Assembly (NCBI GenBank): GCA_965279315.1
Contig: OZ257145.1
Location: 2,790,001-2,854,000 of the forward strand
DNA: 64,000 nucleotides
Origin: JAPWJZ01 sp965279315
GTDB taxonomy: Bacteria; Pseudomonadota; Alphaproteobacteria; Micavibrionales; UBA2020
Direction: 5' to 3'
Positions 1 to 8,359 of this stretch are shown one piece after another. A program made the position numbers and the translations under genes. The first letter of the stretch is position 1, and each line of letters opens with the position of its first letter. The notes below the pieces were generated by a model. It was not told where the DNA came from and did not search any database. It saw only the letters and a program-made list of their open reading frames with translations.

Positions 1-1
1 C

Positions 2-448
2 CTTGACGACGAAGCCGTTGGCGCGATTGCCAAGGAACTGGGCGTCGAGAAAAGAGAAGTGTTGGAAATGGAAGCCCGCATGAACGGCGGCGACCAGTCC
101 CTGAATGCGCCGATCGGCGAAGAAGGCGACAACGAATGGCAGGATTTGCTGGCCGATAAAACCGCAAACCCCGAAGAAGTCGTGATGGGCATGAAGGACA
201 ATTCAACCCGTTCCAACTGGCTGAACCAGGCCTTGGGCGAGCTGTCCGACCGTGAGCGCACGATCATCGAGGAGCGCCGCATGAACGATGATGTTGTGAC
301 CCTGGAAGACTTAGGGAAACAGCTCGGCATTTCGAAAGAACGCGTCCGCCAGCTGGAGCAGCGCGCGATGGAGAAGCTGAAATCGGCAATTCTCATAAAA
401 GTGCAGGGGGCTGGCCTTGATGCCCGTTCCCTCTTTGAAACGGCATAA
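2..448 (+). CDS. rpoH: RNA polymerase sigma-32 factor RpoH, C-terminal part (5' end outside window)
   Basis: Heat-shock sigma factor that directs RNA polymerase to chaperone and protease promoters. The frame is open from base 2 and 148 residues are visible. The segment around SLNAPIGEEGDNEWQDLL is the typical RpoH stretch joining region 3 to region 4. Region 4.2 follows, with a helix-turn-helix for the -35 element (LEDLGKQLGISKERVRQLEQ) and the usual ALGELSDRERTI lead-in. The stop is TAA at 446-448. The N-terminal core-binding regions, including the RpoH box, lie outside the window. Assignment to RpoH rather than another group 3 sigma rests on the SLNAP/EWQD segment and is fairly secure. Confidence 0.88.
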   Translation, partial: LDDEAVGAIAKELGVEKREVLEMEARMNGGDQSLNAPIGEEGDNEWQDLLADKTANPEEVVMGMKDNSTRSNWLNQALGELSDRERTIIEERRMNDDVVTLEDLGKQLGISKERVRQLEQRAMEKLKSAILIKVQGAGLDARSLFETA

Positions 449-488
449 AACCGGTTTCAAAACAGCTTAACGAAATACGGCGGCTATA

Positions 489-518
489 TTGTCATTATAT
501 GCGGGTTCGTGATAACTT
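489..518 (+). promoter_or_regulatory. weak candidate promoter for the SNase-like gene
   Basis: TTGTCA at 489-494 and TAACTT at 513-518 are separated by 18 bases. The -10 ends six bases before the ATG at 525, so a transcript would start at or near the start codon. The match to consensus is moderate only. Confidence 0.3.
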
Positions 519-524
519 TAGGTC

Positions 525-1448
525 ATGAAAAATCGCATCTTCTACGGCTTTATGGCCGCCGTTTTCGCCCTCTCACTTGCCTTCGCCATGCGCATCGCTG
601 TCGCCGAAGACATCGAGGTGCCTGACAAGAAACAAGGCACCGAGGCGGAGACCGACACCAACCCCTTCATCCGCAAAAAAGCGTATGTGCCGGTGACGAC
701 CGCACCAACCGACCTCAACCTTGTCGCGGTTGGTACGATCAAGGAAATCATCAAGACGAACCTGATCCGCTTCGAGGACGGGAAAGTGTATTCCCTCATC
801 AACGTGCGCATCCCTGTCGTCTATGACGGCAAGGCGCTGGAATACATGAAGGAAGCCTTCATCGGCAAAAAGGTCGGCGTCTACCAGCGCGACTTTCCGG
901 GCGTGATGCTGAACGACCGCTTCGGCAATATCGCCGGCCACATGGTGACTGACGAAAACGTATGGATACAGGCTGACCTTGTCCTGAAGGGCCTCGCCTG
1001 GGTCGACAGCACGCCGCGCAACCGCGACCTCGTGCGCAAGATGTACCAGTACGAAACCATCGCGCGTAACAGCAAGAAAGGTTTCTGGGCAGCGCCGTCC
1101 TTCGCGGTCAAGAATTCCAAGACCGTGCTGGATAAAACCATCAATTCATTCCAGGTGGTCGAGGACGTGGTGAAGAATGCCAAGGTCGTGAAGGAAATGT
1201 TCTATTTCAACTATGGCGACAACCCCGCGACCGACTTCACTTTCATCATGGACCAGACGCTCGGCAACTCGTTTCTTGACGACCAGAACTATGCCTTCAG
1301 CCCGTGGCGTTGGGCAAACCACCGCCTGCGCGTGCGCGGCTGGGTGAAGGACAACAGCGGCCCGATGATCGAGATCACGCATCCCGAACAGATCGAATTC
1401 GTGGGCGTTGAAAAAGACATGCACTACACACCGCCGAAGAAAAAATGA
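525..1448 (+). CDS. exported SNase-like (thermonuclease-fold) protein, probably non-catalytic
   Basis: 307 residues. An N-terminal signal peptide (hydrophobic residues 5-26, AVA before E28) sends it out of the cytoplasm. Residues about 65-200 resemble the staphylococcal nuclease (TNase) fold: the beta strands around VAVGTIKEI, a DRFGNIAGHM segment in the place of the family's DKYGRxLA, LVLKGLAWV, and the closing helix ending NSKKGFWAA. The positions of the three catalytic residues (Arg35, Asp40/Glu43 and Arg87 of the nuclease) appear to be S, R/V and N135 here, so hydrolysis is doubtful. About 100 further residues of unknown role follow. Its last four bases overlap the start of the aminopeptidase gene (ATGA), implying translational coupling. 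Confidence 0.65.
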   Translation: MKNRIFYGFMAAVFALSLAFAMRIAVAEDIEVPDKKQGTEAETDTNPFIRKKAYVPVTTAPTDLNLVAVGTIKEIIKTNLIRFEDGKVYSLINVRIPVVYDGKALEYMKEAFIGKKVGVYQRDFPGVMLNDRFGNIAGHMVTDENVWIQADLVLKGLAWVDSTPRNRDLVRKMYQYETIARNSKKGFWAAPSFAVKNSKTVLDKTINSFQVVEDVVKNAKVVKEMFYFNYGDNPATDFTFIMDQTLGNSFLDDQNYAFSPWRWANHRLRVRGWVKDNSGPMIEITHPEQIEFVGVEKDMHYTPPKKK

Positions 1449-2410
1449 CCCCTTCACAGCTGCAGGCCGCCCCCTACCCGCCGCTCATGCCTTTTGATGC
1501 CGGGTTTATCAAGGTCGATGACATCCACACGATTTACTACGAGCAGTCCGGCAACCCGTCGGGCGCGCCCGTGGTGTTCCTGCATGGCGGCCCCGGCGCG
1601 GGTTCCAGCCCCAAGCACCGCCAGTTTTTCGACCCCGCCCATTACCGCATCATCATTTTCGACCAGCGCGGATCGGGCCAGTCGACCCCTGCCGGTGAAC
1701 TGCGTAATAACACGACCGGGCTGCTGATCGAAGACATCGAGATGCTGCGCGAAAAATTCGGCTTCCTGAAATGGCATGTCTTCGGCGGTTCATGGGGGTC
1801 CACCCTTGCGCTGGCCTATGCCGTGGCGCACCCGAACCGCGTGGCGTCACTTTCCCTGCGCGGCATCTTCCTGATGACGCAGCGGGAGATTGACTGGTTC
1901 CTGTACGGCGTGAAGGCGATCTATCCCGATGCATGGCAGCAATTCATGAAGCCGCTGAAGGAAGAGGAACGCAAGGATGTGCTGGGCAACTTCTACAAGC
2001 TGCTGACGCATGAAAACTACGACATCCGCCTGAAGGCCGCGCAGCACTGGGCCGCGTTCGAAAGTTTCTGCTGCATGCTGATCCCCCGTCCGCAGATGGT
2101 GGAGGATGCGCAAGACCCCGCCCATTCGCTGCCCATCAGCCGGATCGAGGCGCATTATTTCCTCCACAACAAATTCGCGCCCGAAGACCACCTGCTGAAA
2201 AGCATCGAAAAAATCAGGCATATCCCCGCCGTGATCGTGCAGGGCCGTTATGACGTGATCTGCCCCCTGGAAACCGCCTGGGACCTGCACAAGGCATGGC
2301 CGGAGGCCGAATTCGTGCTGGTGCCGGATGCCGGCCATTCCGCGTTCGAGCCCACGATTGCCGCTGCGCTGGTGACCGCCACCGATAAATTCCGCTCCAT
2401 CCCCCTTTAA
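1445..2410 (+). CDS. pip: prolyl aminopeptidase (proline iminopeptidase), peptidase family S33
   Basis: Cytoplasmic alpha/beta-hydrolase that removes N-terminal proline from peptides. At 321 residues it has the usual length for the family. It shows the oxyanion-hole motif HGGPGAGSS (residues 47-55), the FDQRGSGQS strand, the nucleophile elbow GGSWGS with Ser116, the acid Asp270 in GRYDVICP, and His298 in DAGHS. GGSWGS with HGGPG is characteristic of proline iminopeptidases as opposed to generic hydrolases. The start overlaps the SNase-like gene by four bases. The stop TAA shares one base with the ATG of pgk (TAATG), so the three genes are probably translated in series. Confidence 0.9.
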   Translation: MTPSQLQAAPYPPLMPFDAGFIKVDDIHTIYYEQSGNPSGAPVVFLHGGPGAGSSPKHRQFFDPAHYRIIIFDQRGSGQSTPAGELRNNTTGLLIEDIEMLREKFGFLKWHVFGGSWGSTLALAYAVAHPNRVASLSLRGIFLMTQREIDWFLYGVKAIYPDAWQQFMKPLKEEERKDVLGNFYKLLTHENYDIRLKAAQHWAAFESFCCMLIPRPQMVEDAQDPAHSLPISRIEAHYFLHNKFAPEDHLLKSIEKIRHIPAVIVQGRYDVICPLETAWDLHKAWPEAEFVLVPDAGHSAFEPTIAAALVTATDKFRSIPL

Positions 2411-3651
2411 TGACAACCAACGGACATACCGAAATGAAGAAGTTCCTGACCCTCGACGATCTCAACCCGCAAGGCAAGGTGGTGCTGCTGCGCGCCGACC
2501 TGAACGTGCCCATGCAGGACGGCAAGGTCTCGGACGACACGCGCCTCACCCGCCTTGTCCCCACGCTGGTCGAGCTGTCGGCCAAAGGCGCGAAAACGGT
2601 GATCCTGTCGCATTTCGGCCGCCCGAAAGGCAAGGATGCCGCACTGAGCCTGCGCCCCGTCGGCAAGGCACTGTCGGAGCGCTACGGCAAGCCGTTGCTG
2701 TTCGTCGATGACTGCATCGGCGACGCGCCGAAGGCCGCGATTTCAGACATGAAAAACGGCGACGTGATCCTGCTGGAAAACGTGCGCTTCTATCCCGAGG
2801 AAGAAAAGAACGACAAGGATTTCGCGCAGGCGATCGCCCTGCTGGGGCAGGCCTATGTGAACGACGCCTTTTCCTGCGCGCACCGCGCCCATGCAACGAC
2901 GCATGGCATCGCAACGCTGCTGCCGGCCTATGCAGGCAGGCTGATGGAGGCGGAATTGAACGCCCTTTCGGCCGCGCTGGAAAAACCGGAACGCCCCGTC
3001 GTCGCCATCGTCGGCGGCGCAAAAATTTCGACAAAGATCGACCTGCTCAACAACCTTGTGACCAAGATCGACGTGCTGGTGCTGGGCGGCGGCATGGCGA
3101 ACACGTTCCTGGCGGCGCTCGATAACCCCGTCGGCAAATCGCTGTGCGAACGCGAGATGAAGGACCAGGCGCTGAAGATCATGGAAACGGCGAAGGCCAG
3201 CAAATGCCAGATTTTCCTGCCCGTCGACGCGACCGTCGCAACCGAATTCCGCGCCAACCCGCCCACGCGCAACCTTGCCGTCGATAACGTCAAGGACAAC
3301 GACATGATGCTGGATATTGGCAAGGAAACCATTGCTGCGCTCGATAAAGTTTTGCAGACCGCGAAAACCGTGCTGTGGAACGGCCCGATGGGCGCATTTG
3401 AAACCGCGCCTTTCGATGCGGGAACGGTTGCGGTTGCAAAAAAAGTCGCCGACCTGACGCAGGCGAAAAAACTGGTGAGCGTGGCGGGCGGTGGAGATAC
3501 CGTGGCTGCGCTGGCACAGGCAGGCGTCGAAGAAAAAATGACCTATGTCTCGACCGCCGGCGGCGCGTTCCTTGAATGGCTGGAGGGCAAGACCCTGCCC
3601 GGCGTCAAGGTGCTGGAGGAACAGGCCGCCGCACTCCGCAAGGCAAGCTAA
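2410..3651 (+). CDS. pgk: phosphoglycerate kinase
   Basis: Glycolytic and gluconeogenic enzyme interconverting 1,3-bisphosphoglycerate + ADP and 3-phosphoglycerate + ATP in the cytoplasm. Family landmarks are in order: VVLLRADLNVP near the N-terminus, SHFGRPKG, the GGAKISTK hinge segment, LGGGMANTFL, WNGPMGAFE and the nucleotide loop GGGDTVAAL. The 413 residues are slightly more than the usual 390-400. The first eight may be spurious, with an alternative ATG at 2434 (MKKFLTLDDL), but the TAATG junction with the preceding gene favours the longer form. The usual pgk neighbours (gap, tkt, fba) are not here; it sits in a coupled run with an aminopeptidase. Confidence 0.95.
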   Translation: MTTNGHTEMKKFLTLDDLNPQGKVVLLRADLNVPMQDGKVSDDTRLTRLVPTLVELSAKGAKTVILSHFGRPKGKDAALSLRPVGKALSERYGKPLLFVDDCIGDAPKAAISDMKNGDVILLENVRFYPEEEKNDKDFAQAIALLGQAYVNDAFSCAHRAHATTHGIATLLPAYAGRLMEAELNALSAALEKPERPVVAIVGGAKISTKIDLLNNLVTKIDVLVLGGGMANTFLAALDNPVGKSLCEREMKDQALKIMETAKASKCQIFLPVDATVATEFRANPPTRNLAVDNVKDNDMMLDIGKETIAALDKVLQTAKTVLWNGPMGAFETAPFDAGTVAVAKKVADLTQAKKLVSVAGGGDTVAALAQAGVEEKMTYVSTAGGAFLEWLEGKTLPGVKVLEEQAAALRKAS

Positions 3652-3654
3652 AAC

Positions 3655-4464
3655 ATGCGCAAATCCCTGTTCCTGCCGTTCGCGCTTGTCATTCTGGCCG
3701 CGGGCATCGCGCAGGCGCGGGTGATGATCCCGAGGCAGGCACAACAGGCACGCCAGTATTTCGAGATCGTGCGCGAACAAAAACCCTGCCCCGGTTCGGA
3801 TTGCTTTGTCGAATACCTCGCCCTGTCGAACGGGCTGATGATCCGCAAGAAAATCGACAGCGAAAAATATGACGAAGTTCATCCCGGATTTGATGTCCGC
3901 CGCGCGGATGATGCGACGACGAAAACGATGTTCGAGGCCGCCACCAAGTTTTACGGGAGCAATGCCAACAGCAGCGGCAGCTTCACCGACCCGAATAACC
4001 TCTACCTGTTCGACGGCGAAACGCACCGTATCTGGTCATCGGCAAAACCGCCCGCCGATTTCGAAGGGTTGCTGAACGGCGTTTCCGGGAGTTTTGACGC
4101 CGCACCCGCCGATGAAGCATTTTACCTTCATGCCTATTACCAACCCGTCACAGGCAGCACGCAGGCCCTGCATGTGTTTGCCGACGGCACGATCATCAAA
4201 AGCGCGTTCGACCGCAATTCGTACAAGATGCTGAAAACCTCCCTCGACCGCCTGCCGCCGGAGACGCTGGAAAAGCTGCGCGAGATGGCCGTGAAGGCGC
4301 GCGGCACGATACCGGGCGGTTATAAACGCTGCGCCGTGAACACCGGCCTTGAATATGGCGTGGTGGAATTCACCGATGGCGGCACGGCGCTGAAATCATA
4401 CACCTGCGGCACCGGCGACGGCGATTTTCCGGCGCTGTTCAATGCGGTGAAAGAGCTTCTTTAA
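3655..4464 (+). CDS. exported protein of unknown function
   Basis: 269 residues. An N-terminal signal peptide (residues 1-22, ending AQA before RVMIPR) points to the periplasm. No catalytic motif is recognised. Cysteines at CPGSDC near residues 44-49 and two more near the C-terminus (RCAVNT, YTCGTG) could form disulfides. It starts three bases after the pgk stop, so it is probably the last gene of that transcription unit. It converges with the next gene, whose stop lies one base away. Function unknown. Confidence 0.7.
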   Translation: MRKSLFLPFALVILAAGIAQARVMIPRQAQQARQYFEIVREQKPCPGSDCFVEYLALSNGLMIRKKIDSEKYDEVHPGFDVRRADDATTKTMFEAATKFYGSNANSSGSFTDPNNLYLFDGETHRIWSSAKPPADFEGLLNGVSGSFDAAPADEAFYLHAYYQPVTGSTQALHVFADGTIIKSAFDRNSYKMLKTSLDRLPPETLEKLREMAVKARGTIPGGYKRCAVNTGLEYGVVEFTDGGTALKSYTCGTGDGDFPALFNAVKELL

Positions 4465-4465
4465 A

Positions 4466-5206
4466 TTACTGGCGCGGCTTCAGCCTGGGCTTATCCAGCG
4501 CGATGGGTGCGGGATTCTCCAGTTCGTCCACGCGTTTCGCCACCGCCTCCACCTTTTTCGCCAGCTGGCCGAATTCGGCGGTGGTCGCGTTGTTGTTGGC
4601 GGGCAAGGCGGGCGCAGGCGCGGGAGCAACCTTTTTCGGCGCAGCGTCGATCACTTCTGTCTTGCCGGGCGCTTGTGACGGCGCGAGCGGTTCGAAGCGC
4701 ACGGTTGCGATGACCTGTTCAATCTCGCGGCCACGCGCGTCAAAGAAATCGCGGTGGAAGGAAAATTCCTTTACCTGATCGCCGCCATAACCCTGATAAA
4801 CGCGCACGCGCGCCAGCGCGCCCTGCACATCGCCGATATGCGCCAGCAGGTTGCGGCGGATTTTTTCGGGTAGTTCGGGCAGGTGTTTCAGCTTCTTCGT
4901 TTTCCGGTCGATCAGTTTTTGCGTCATGATCAGGCTCGACAGGTCTTTCTTGTCGCCCACCAGTTTGCAGCCGTTCAGCGATGCCGAATTCTCGGACGTG
5001 CGGTCCCATTCGCCCATCGTGACCAGCTTGCCAAATCCGGCCGCACCAGCGCCCGCCAGCGGAATGATGAACAGCGGCGCGGCAGTACCCAACGTCACGA
5101 CCGTCCCGATCGTCGCGCCGACAGTAAAGCCGATACCTATGGCGGCCGATGAATCGGGATATTCGCGGCGCAGGTAACGCCATGCTTTAGCGAGCGGGTT
5201 CGACAT
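4466..5206 (-). CDS. membrane-associated protein of unknown function with C-terminal coiled coil
   Basis: 246 residues. A long glycine/alanine-rich hydrophobic stretch at about residues 20-62 could form one or two membrane segments. A charged middle region follows (TQKLIDRKTKKLKHLPELPEKIRR), then a proline/alanine-rich linker (APAPAPALPANNN), then a short heptad-like helix (EFGQLAKKVEAVAKRVDELE) that may oligomerise. The ATG at 5206 is preceded by GGAG at good spacing and by a clear promoter. No family is recognised. Confidence 0.6.
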   Translation of the reverse strand: MSNPLAKAWRYLRREYPDSSAAIGIGFTVGATIGTVVTLGTAAPLFIIPLAGAGAAGFGKLVTMGEWDRTSENSASLNGCKLVGDKKDLSSLIMTQKLIDRKTKKLKHLPELPEKIRRNLLAHIGDVQGALARVRVYQGYGGDQVKEFSFHRDFFDARGREIEQVIATVRFEPLAPSQAPGKTEVIDAAPKKVAPAPAPALPANNNATTAEFGQLAKKVEAVAKRVDELENPAPIALDKPRLKPRQ

Positions 5207-5238
5207 AGGTTTCTCCGGTGCTTTTTATTAGGTAAACA

Positions 5239-5266
5239 GTTTTAGCATCTGGAGGGAATATGTCAA
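5239..5266 (-). promoter_or_regulatory. promoter of the 4466-5206 gene
   Basis: On the minus strand, TTGACA (5261-5266) and TAAAAC (5239-5244) are separated by 16 bases, with an upstream TGC giving an extended -10. The -35 continues as TTGACATATTCC, a sequence also seen upstream of the M20-type gene and, with one change, upstream of the 9579-10082 gene. Confidence 0.55.
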
Positions 5267-5311
5267 TACATTGCTCTCCCCGCTGCAGCAGGGCTAAGAC
5301 GATGGAAATGT

Positions 5312-6454
5312 TCAGATAAGCTCGGGCGACTTGACCCAGGTCTTCATGATGCGCTGGACGTCGAAATCCTTGAGCTGGTCGAAATTCTTGAGCGCAATCG
5401 CCAGTTCACGCTGGTCGACAATCTTCTCGCCCGTGCGGATGCCCCGCGACAGCAAGAACAGCGACGCGAATTCCGATTTCATCATGCCCGTGTAGCGGCA
5501 GGCGACGACGAAGGGCTTACCCGCGTCTTTCTGGATCAGCTTCACGACATGCTCCGGTTCCAGCCCAACCTTTTCGGCGAAGAGCGACAGGAAGAACCCG
5601 ACCTGCCCGCGGCGCAGCGTCTTGATCATCAGGTCGGCGGTCACTTCCTTGCGCTCGTTGAAGCGGCGCGCGAGCGACTTCATTTCGGGCGTGGCGTTGC
5701 GCAGTCCCTTGGCTTCGTTGCTCAGCTCGTGGATCAAGTCCTCGATCGCGTGATCGATGATGTGTTCCGGCAGGTCGAACTTGGCAGAAATTTCCTTGCG
5801 CAGCGCTTCGGACACGACCATGTAAAGGTCGATGGCGACTTCGGCGTCCAGTTCAGGGCGGCGCAGCAGCGGTGCCTGCAATTCTTCCGATTTCAACGAG
5901 AATTTTACGAGTTTCTTCATCGAGCTGCGCTGCAGATTCACGCGCTGGTTGTCGATCAGGTTTAAAACCGTGCCGGTATCGCCGGTGTCGATCAGGCGGT
6001 CGGCCACCACAGGGCTGACGCTGTCGCGCTGCGCAATCGTGCGCCAATGGTCCTGCCCCTTCGACGTGATGATATAAATCAGGTCGACGTCGTTGAGCAC
6101 CGGGCTATGCATCAGCACATGGCGCGCGATGTTGATCTGGTCATTGGCGAGGAACACGATCAGTTCGGGCGGAATGTTCGCCTGCACGGCAAGACGCTCC
6201 GACAGCGCCTCGCGCAAATCTGTCTCGGCCTGGCGGACGAGGTTAAGCAGGATGTCGCCTGCGAGGTCTTTCTCGGAGTCGTTCAGTGTGCGTTCGTCAA
6301 AAAAGTTCGCGACGGCCTTTGCCAGTTTCTGGCGGCCTGCCTCGGACGTATCTTGAGCACACTCCAAAAGCGCTTGTGGATCCAAGATATTAACCCTCTC
6401 CCCGGATGTTGTGGAAACCATCCCCACGTAACCCCTCTTATTCCCCTGCAGCAT
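5312..6454 (-). CDS. DUF2336 domain-containing protein
   Basis: 380 residues from the chosen ATG at 6454, which has a strong GGAGG six to seven bases upstream. The frame stays open to an ATG at 6505 without a clear ribosome site. The protein is all-helical with HEAT-like pairs (LSERLAVQANIPPELIVFLANDQINIARHVLMHSPVL...), the pattern of the alphaproteobacterial DUF2336 family, whose biochemical role is not established. No membrane segment or signal peptide is visible, so it should be cytoplasmic. It stands alone between two long spacers. Confidence 0.7.
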   Translation of the reverse strand: MLQGNKRGYVGMVSTTSGERVNILDPQALLECAQDTSEAGRQKLAKAVANFFDERTLNDSEKDLAGDILLNLVRQAETDLREALSERLAVQANIPPELIVFLANDQINIARHVLMHSPVLNDVDLIYIITSKGQDHWRTIAQRDSVSPVVADRLIDTGDTGTVLNLIDNQRVNLQRSSMKKLVKFSLKSEELQAPLLRRPELDAEVAIDLYMVVSEALRKEISAKFDLPEHIIDHAIEDLIHELSNEAKGLRNATPEMKSLARRFNERKEVTADLMIKTLRRGQVGFFLSLFAEKVGLEPEHVVKLIQKDAGKPFVVACRYTGMMKSEFASLFLLSRGIRTGEKIVDQRELAIALKNFDQLKDFDVQRIMKTWVKSPELI

Positions 6455-6697
6455 CACCACACCTCCCAAGTGTGGCTTTATCACCGGAGAAATTTGCACC
6501 TTCATCCAGTGTATCTGCTTTATGTTAACTCCCGATTAAAAATGCCTTAAATTGATGATATCTAGACATTAATTACCTGCTTGAGTCAGACATTATCATG
6601 CGTGCTGATTCCCCGAGCAGTACAAAAACTGGGATTAATAGAAACTTAACCGCTGCCTGATACTATGGAAGGTAATTTAGAGGAGTAAACGACTCTT

Positions 6698-6976
6698 ATG
6701 GTCGATGCGGTAGGCACAGGCCCCAGCCCGGCACAGATCCAGCAGCAGGCGAATATCGCCCAGCAGCAGACAGAAGCGCGCGCGCGTAACGAACAGACGC
6801 AGCCCCGCGAAGCCCCCGCCGCCAGCAGCCAGAATTCAAACAACCAGCGCAGCCTTCAGGCGCGCGATGAACAAAGACGCAACCAGGAAGTCGTGTTCGA
6901 GCAGAAGGAAGAGACCCGCGCCGCCGACAAACGTAACGACAACCGTCGCGGCCAGTATCTCGACCTTATCGCATAA
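6698..6976 (+). CDS. small Gln/Arg/Asn-rich protein, probably disordered
   Basis: 92 residues rich in Q, N, R, E and A, with no hydrophobic core (QIQQQANIAQQQTEARARNEQTQ...). It is likely disordered or a single helix. A GAGGAG lies 12 bases before the ATG, slightly far. A strong terminator follows the stop, which supports a real transcription unit. No function is recognised. Confidence 0.55.
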   Translation: MVDAVGTGPSPAQIQQQANIAQQQTEARARNEQTQPREAPAASSQNSNNQRSLQARDEQRRNQEVVFEQKEETRAADKRNDNRRGQYLDLIA

Positions 6977-7003
6977 AGTTTTGGGAGAGTGACACTACGT
7001 CAG

Positions 7004-7032
7004 AAAAGCCCCTGTGCAAGCAGGGGCTTTTT
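7004..7032. terminator. bidirectional Rho-independent terminator
   Basis: An 11-bp stem (AAAAGCCCCTG / CAGGGGCTTTT) with a six-base loop is followed by T residues. With A and T tracts on both sides it can serve both the small plus-strand gene and the convergent M20-type gene. Confidence 0.9.
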
Positions 7033-7038
7033 GCTGGG

Positions 7039-8205
7039 TCAAAGCCTCAGCAGCTTGCCGATGGTGCGTTTGTAGACGTCGTATACTTTGGGCAGCCCGC
7101 GCAAGTCCGCCTTTTCATTGGCCGCATGGACGCCCGATGCCGGCACGCCGTAACCTGCCGTGACCTCGATGCCCTGCTTCGCCATGAAATTGCCGATGTT
7201 GGAGGGGCCGGACACGGCTTCCCTCACCGGCTGGCCTGTGATTTCCGTGATGGCTTCGCGCAATGCGGCGCGCATTTCCGATGATGGCGGGGTCAGGAAC
7301 GGCGGCTCGGCCGAAATTTTCGTGATCTTCGTCGCTCGGGCTTCCGGCACTTTGTTTTTCTTGTCGTTCTTCGCGACAATCGTACGGATATGCTTATCGG
7401 CGGCGGCCTCGTTAAATGCGGGCGTCAGGCGCATATCGACTTTGATGACCGCTTTTGACGGCACAACGGCGTAACCATCGCCACCGGAAACTTCCGTCAC
7501 GGTCAGCTTCGGCTGTTTTTGGAATTCGTCATCCTGCGCATGGGGCGGCGTTTTGGTGAGAGATTGAATGATCGAGGCGAGTCGCAGCAGCGCATTATCC
7601 TCGGCTGGCGCAGAAGCACCGCTATGCGCCCCCTTCCCCGTCAGTTCGATTTCATAGCGCGAAAACCCGCGCGAGCCAACAATCACTTGGTCATCACCGG
7701 GATAGCCGATCATGATGCCGTCGGGCTTATAACCCGCCGCCAGCGCAGCCTTGATGCCGCCGAAATTGCCGGTGTGTTCATCGGCGTCGAGGATCAGCAG
7801 CAGGCTGCCATGCATGTCCTGCTTCAATGCCTGCATCTCGCTGGCAAGATGCGTGAACATGGCGGCGGCGAGTTTTGAATCCGCAGCGCCACGGCCCAGC
7901 AAATGACCATCTTTTATCTCCCCCGAAAACGGGTCGCTGTTCCATTGCGTCTTGTTGCCGACGGGTGCGGTATCGAGCGTCGCATTCACCGCCCATGTCT
8001 TGCCGGGATGCGCGCCATCGATTTTCGCGACCAGCGCGACATCATTTCCTTTTGCATCCTGCAGCGTCGTGAATTCCAGCCCGATGCCGCGCGCGAAATC
8101 GCGCGTGACTCGCAAGACGCTATCAGGCGCATCGATGCCGCCCTGGCTTGGCGTTTTCACCAACGACTGCGCGAGCGTCGTGATTGAATCGATGTTTGCG
8201 GACAT
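7039..8205 (-). CDS. M20/M25/M40-family hydrolase homologue with altered metal site
   Basis: 388 residues, full length for the ArgE/DapE/CPG2 family of di-zinc amidohydrolases, and cytoplasmic. Recognisable elements are GRGAADSK (bridging Asp109), the dimerisation-domain GAHSG (His194) and the C-terminal GVHAANEKAD (last His ligand). Other ligand motifs differ. The usual G-H-x-D-x-x-P reads A-T-L-D-T-A-P, so the first His is Thr76. The E-E pair reads E143-H144. The Glu of the E-P-T motif is Tyr168. It may be a pseudo-enzyme or use a different metal arrangement, so its substrate cannot be named. AAGGGAAA precedes the ATG. Confidence 0.75.
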   Translation of the reverse strand: MSANIDSITTLAQSLVKTPSQGGIDAPDSVLRVTRDFARGIGLEFTTLQDAKGNDVALVAKIDGAHPGKTWAVNATLDTAPVGNKTQWNSDPFSGEIKDGHLLGRGAADSKLAAAMFTHLASEMQALKQDMHGSLLLILDADEHTGNFGGIKAALAAGYKPDGIMIGYPGDDQVIVGSRGFSRYEIELTGKGAHSGASAPAEDNALLRLASIIQSLTKTPPHAQDDEFQKQPKLTVTEVSGGDGYAVVPSKAVIKVDMRLTPAFNEAAADKHIRTIVAKNDKKNKVPEARATKITKISAEPPFLTPPSSEMRAALREAITEITGQPVREAVSGPSNIGNFMAKQGIEVTAGYGVPASGVHAANEKADLRGLPKVYDVYKRTIGKLLRL

Positions 8206-8229
8206 AGCGGATTTCCCTTTAATCCCGCC

Positions 8230-8269
8230 ATCATGCCGAAGCTTTTGGAATATGTCAAATATATGTCAA
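8230..8269 (-). promoter_or_regulatory. promoter region of the M20-type gene with tandem TTGACATA
   Basis: Two TTGACATA copies lie 11 bp apart on the minus strand (-35 hexamers at 8264-8269 and 8253-8258). The proximal one is 17 bases from CATGAT (8230-8235). The spacing puts the copies about one helical turn apart. Confidence 0.45.
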
Positions 8270-8314
8270 GGCATTATAAAATATAGGTTATTTCGCACTT
8301 ATTTGACAGGATAT

Positions 8315-8330
8315 GGGTACTATAATACCC
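8315..8330 (+). promoter_or_regulatory. TATAAT -10 within a GGGTA/TACCC dyad upstream of the ankyrin gene
   Basis: A perfect TATAAT (8321-8326) sits inside an inverted repeat, GGGTA-N6-TACCC. An upstream TTGACA (8303-8308) is only 12 bases away, too close to act as its -35. The dyad resembles those at 29146 and 52259 and may be an operator. Confidence 0.4.
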
Positions 8331-8359
8331 TTAATATATCAACAACTCGGCAGGATTGA

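Noticed and set aside
8303..8308. TTGACA as the -35 for TATAAT at 8321
   Set aside because: The spacer is 12 bases, too short for a sigma-70-type promoter.
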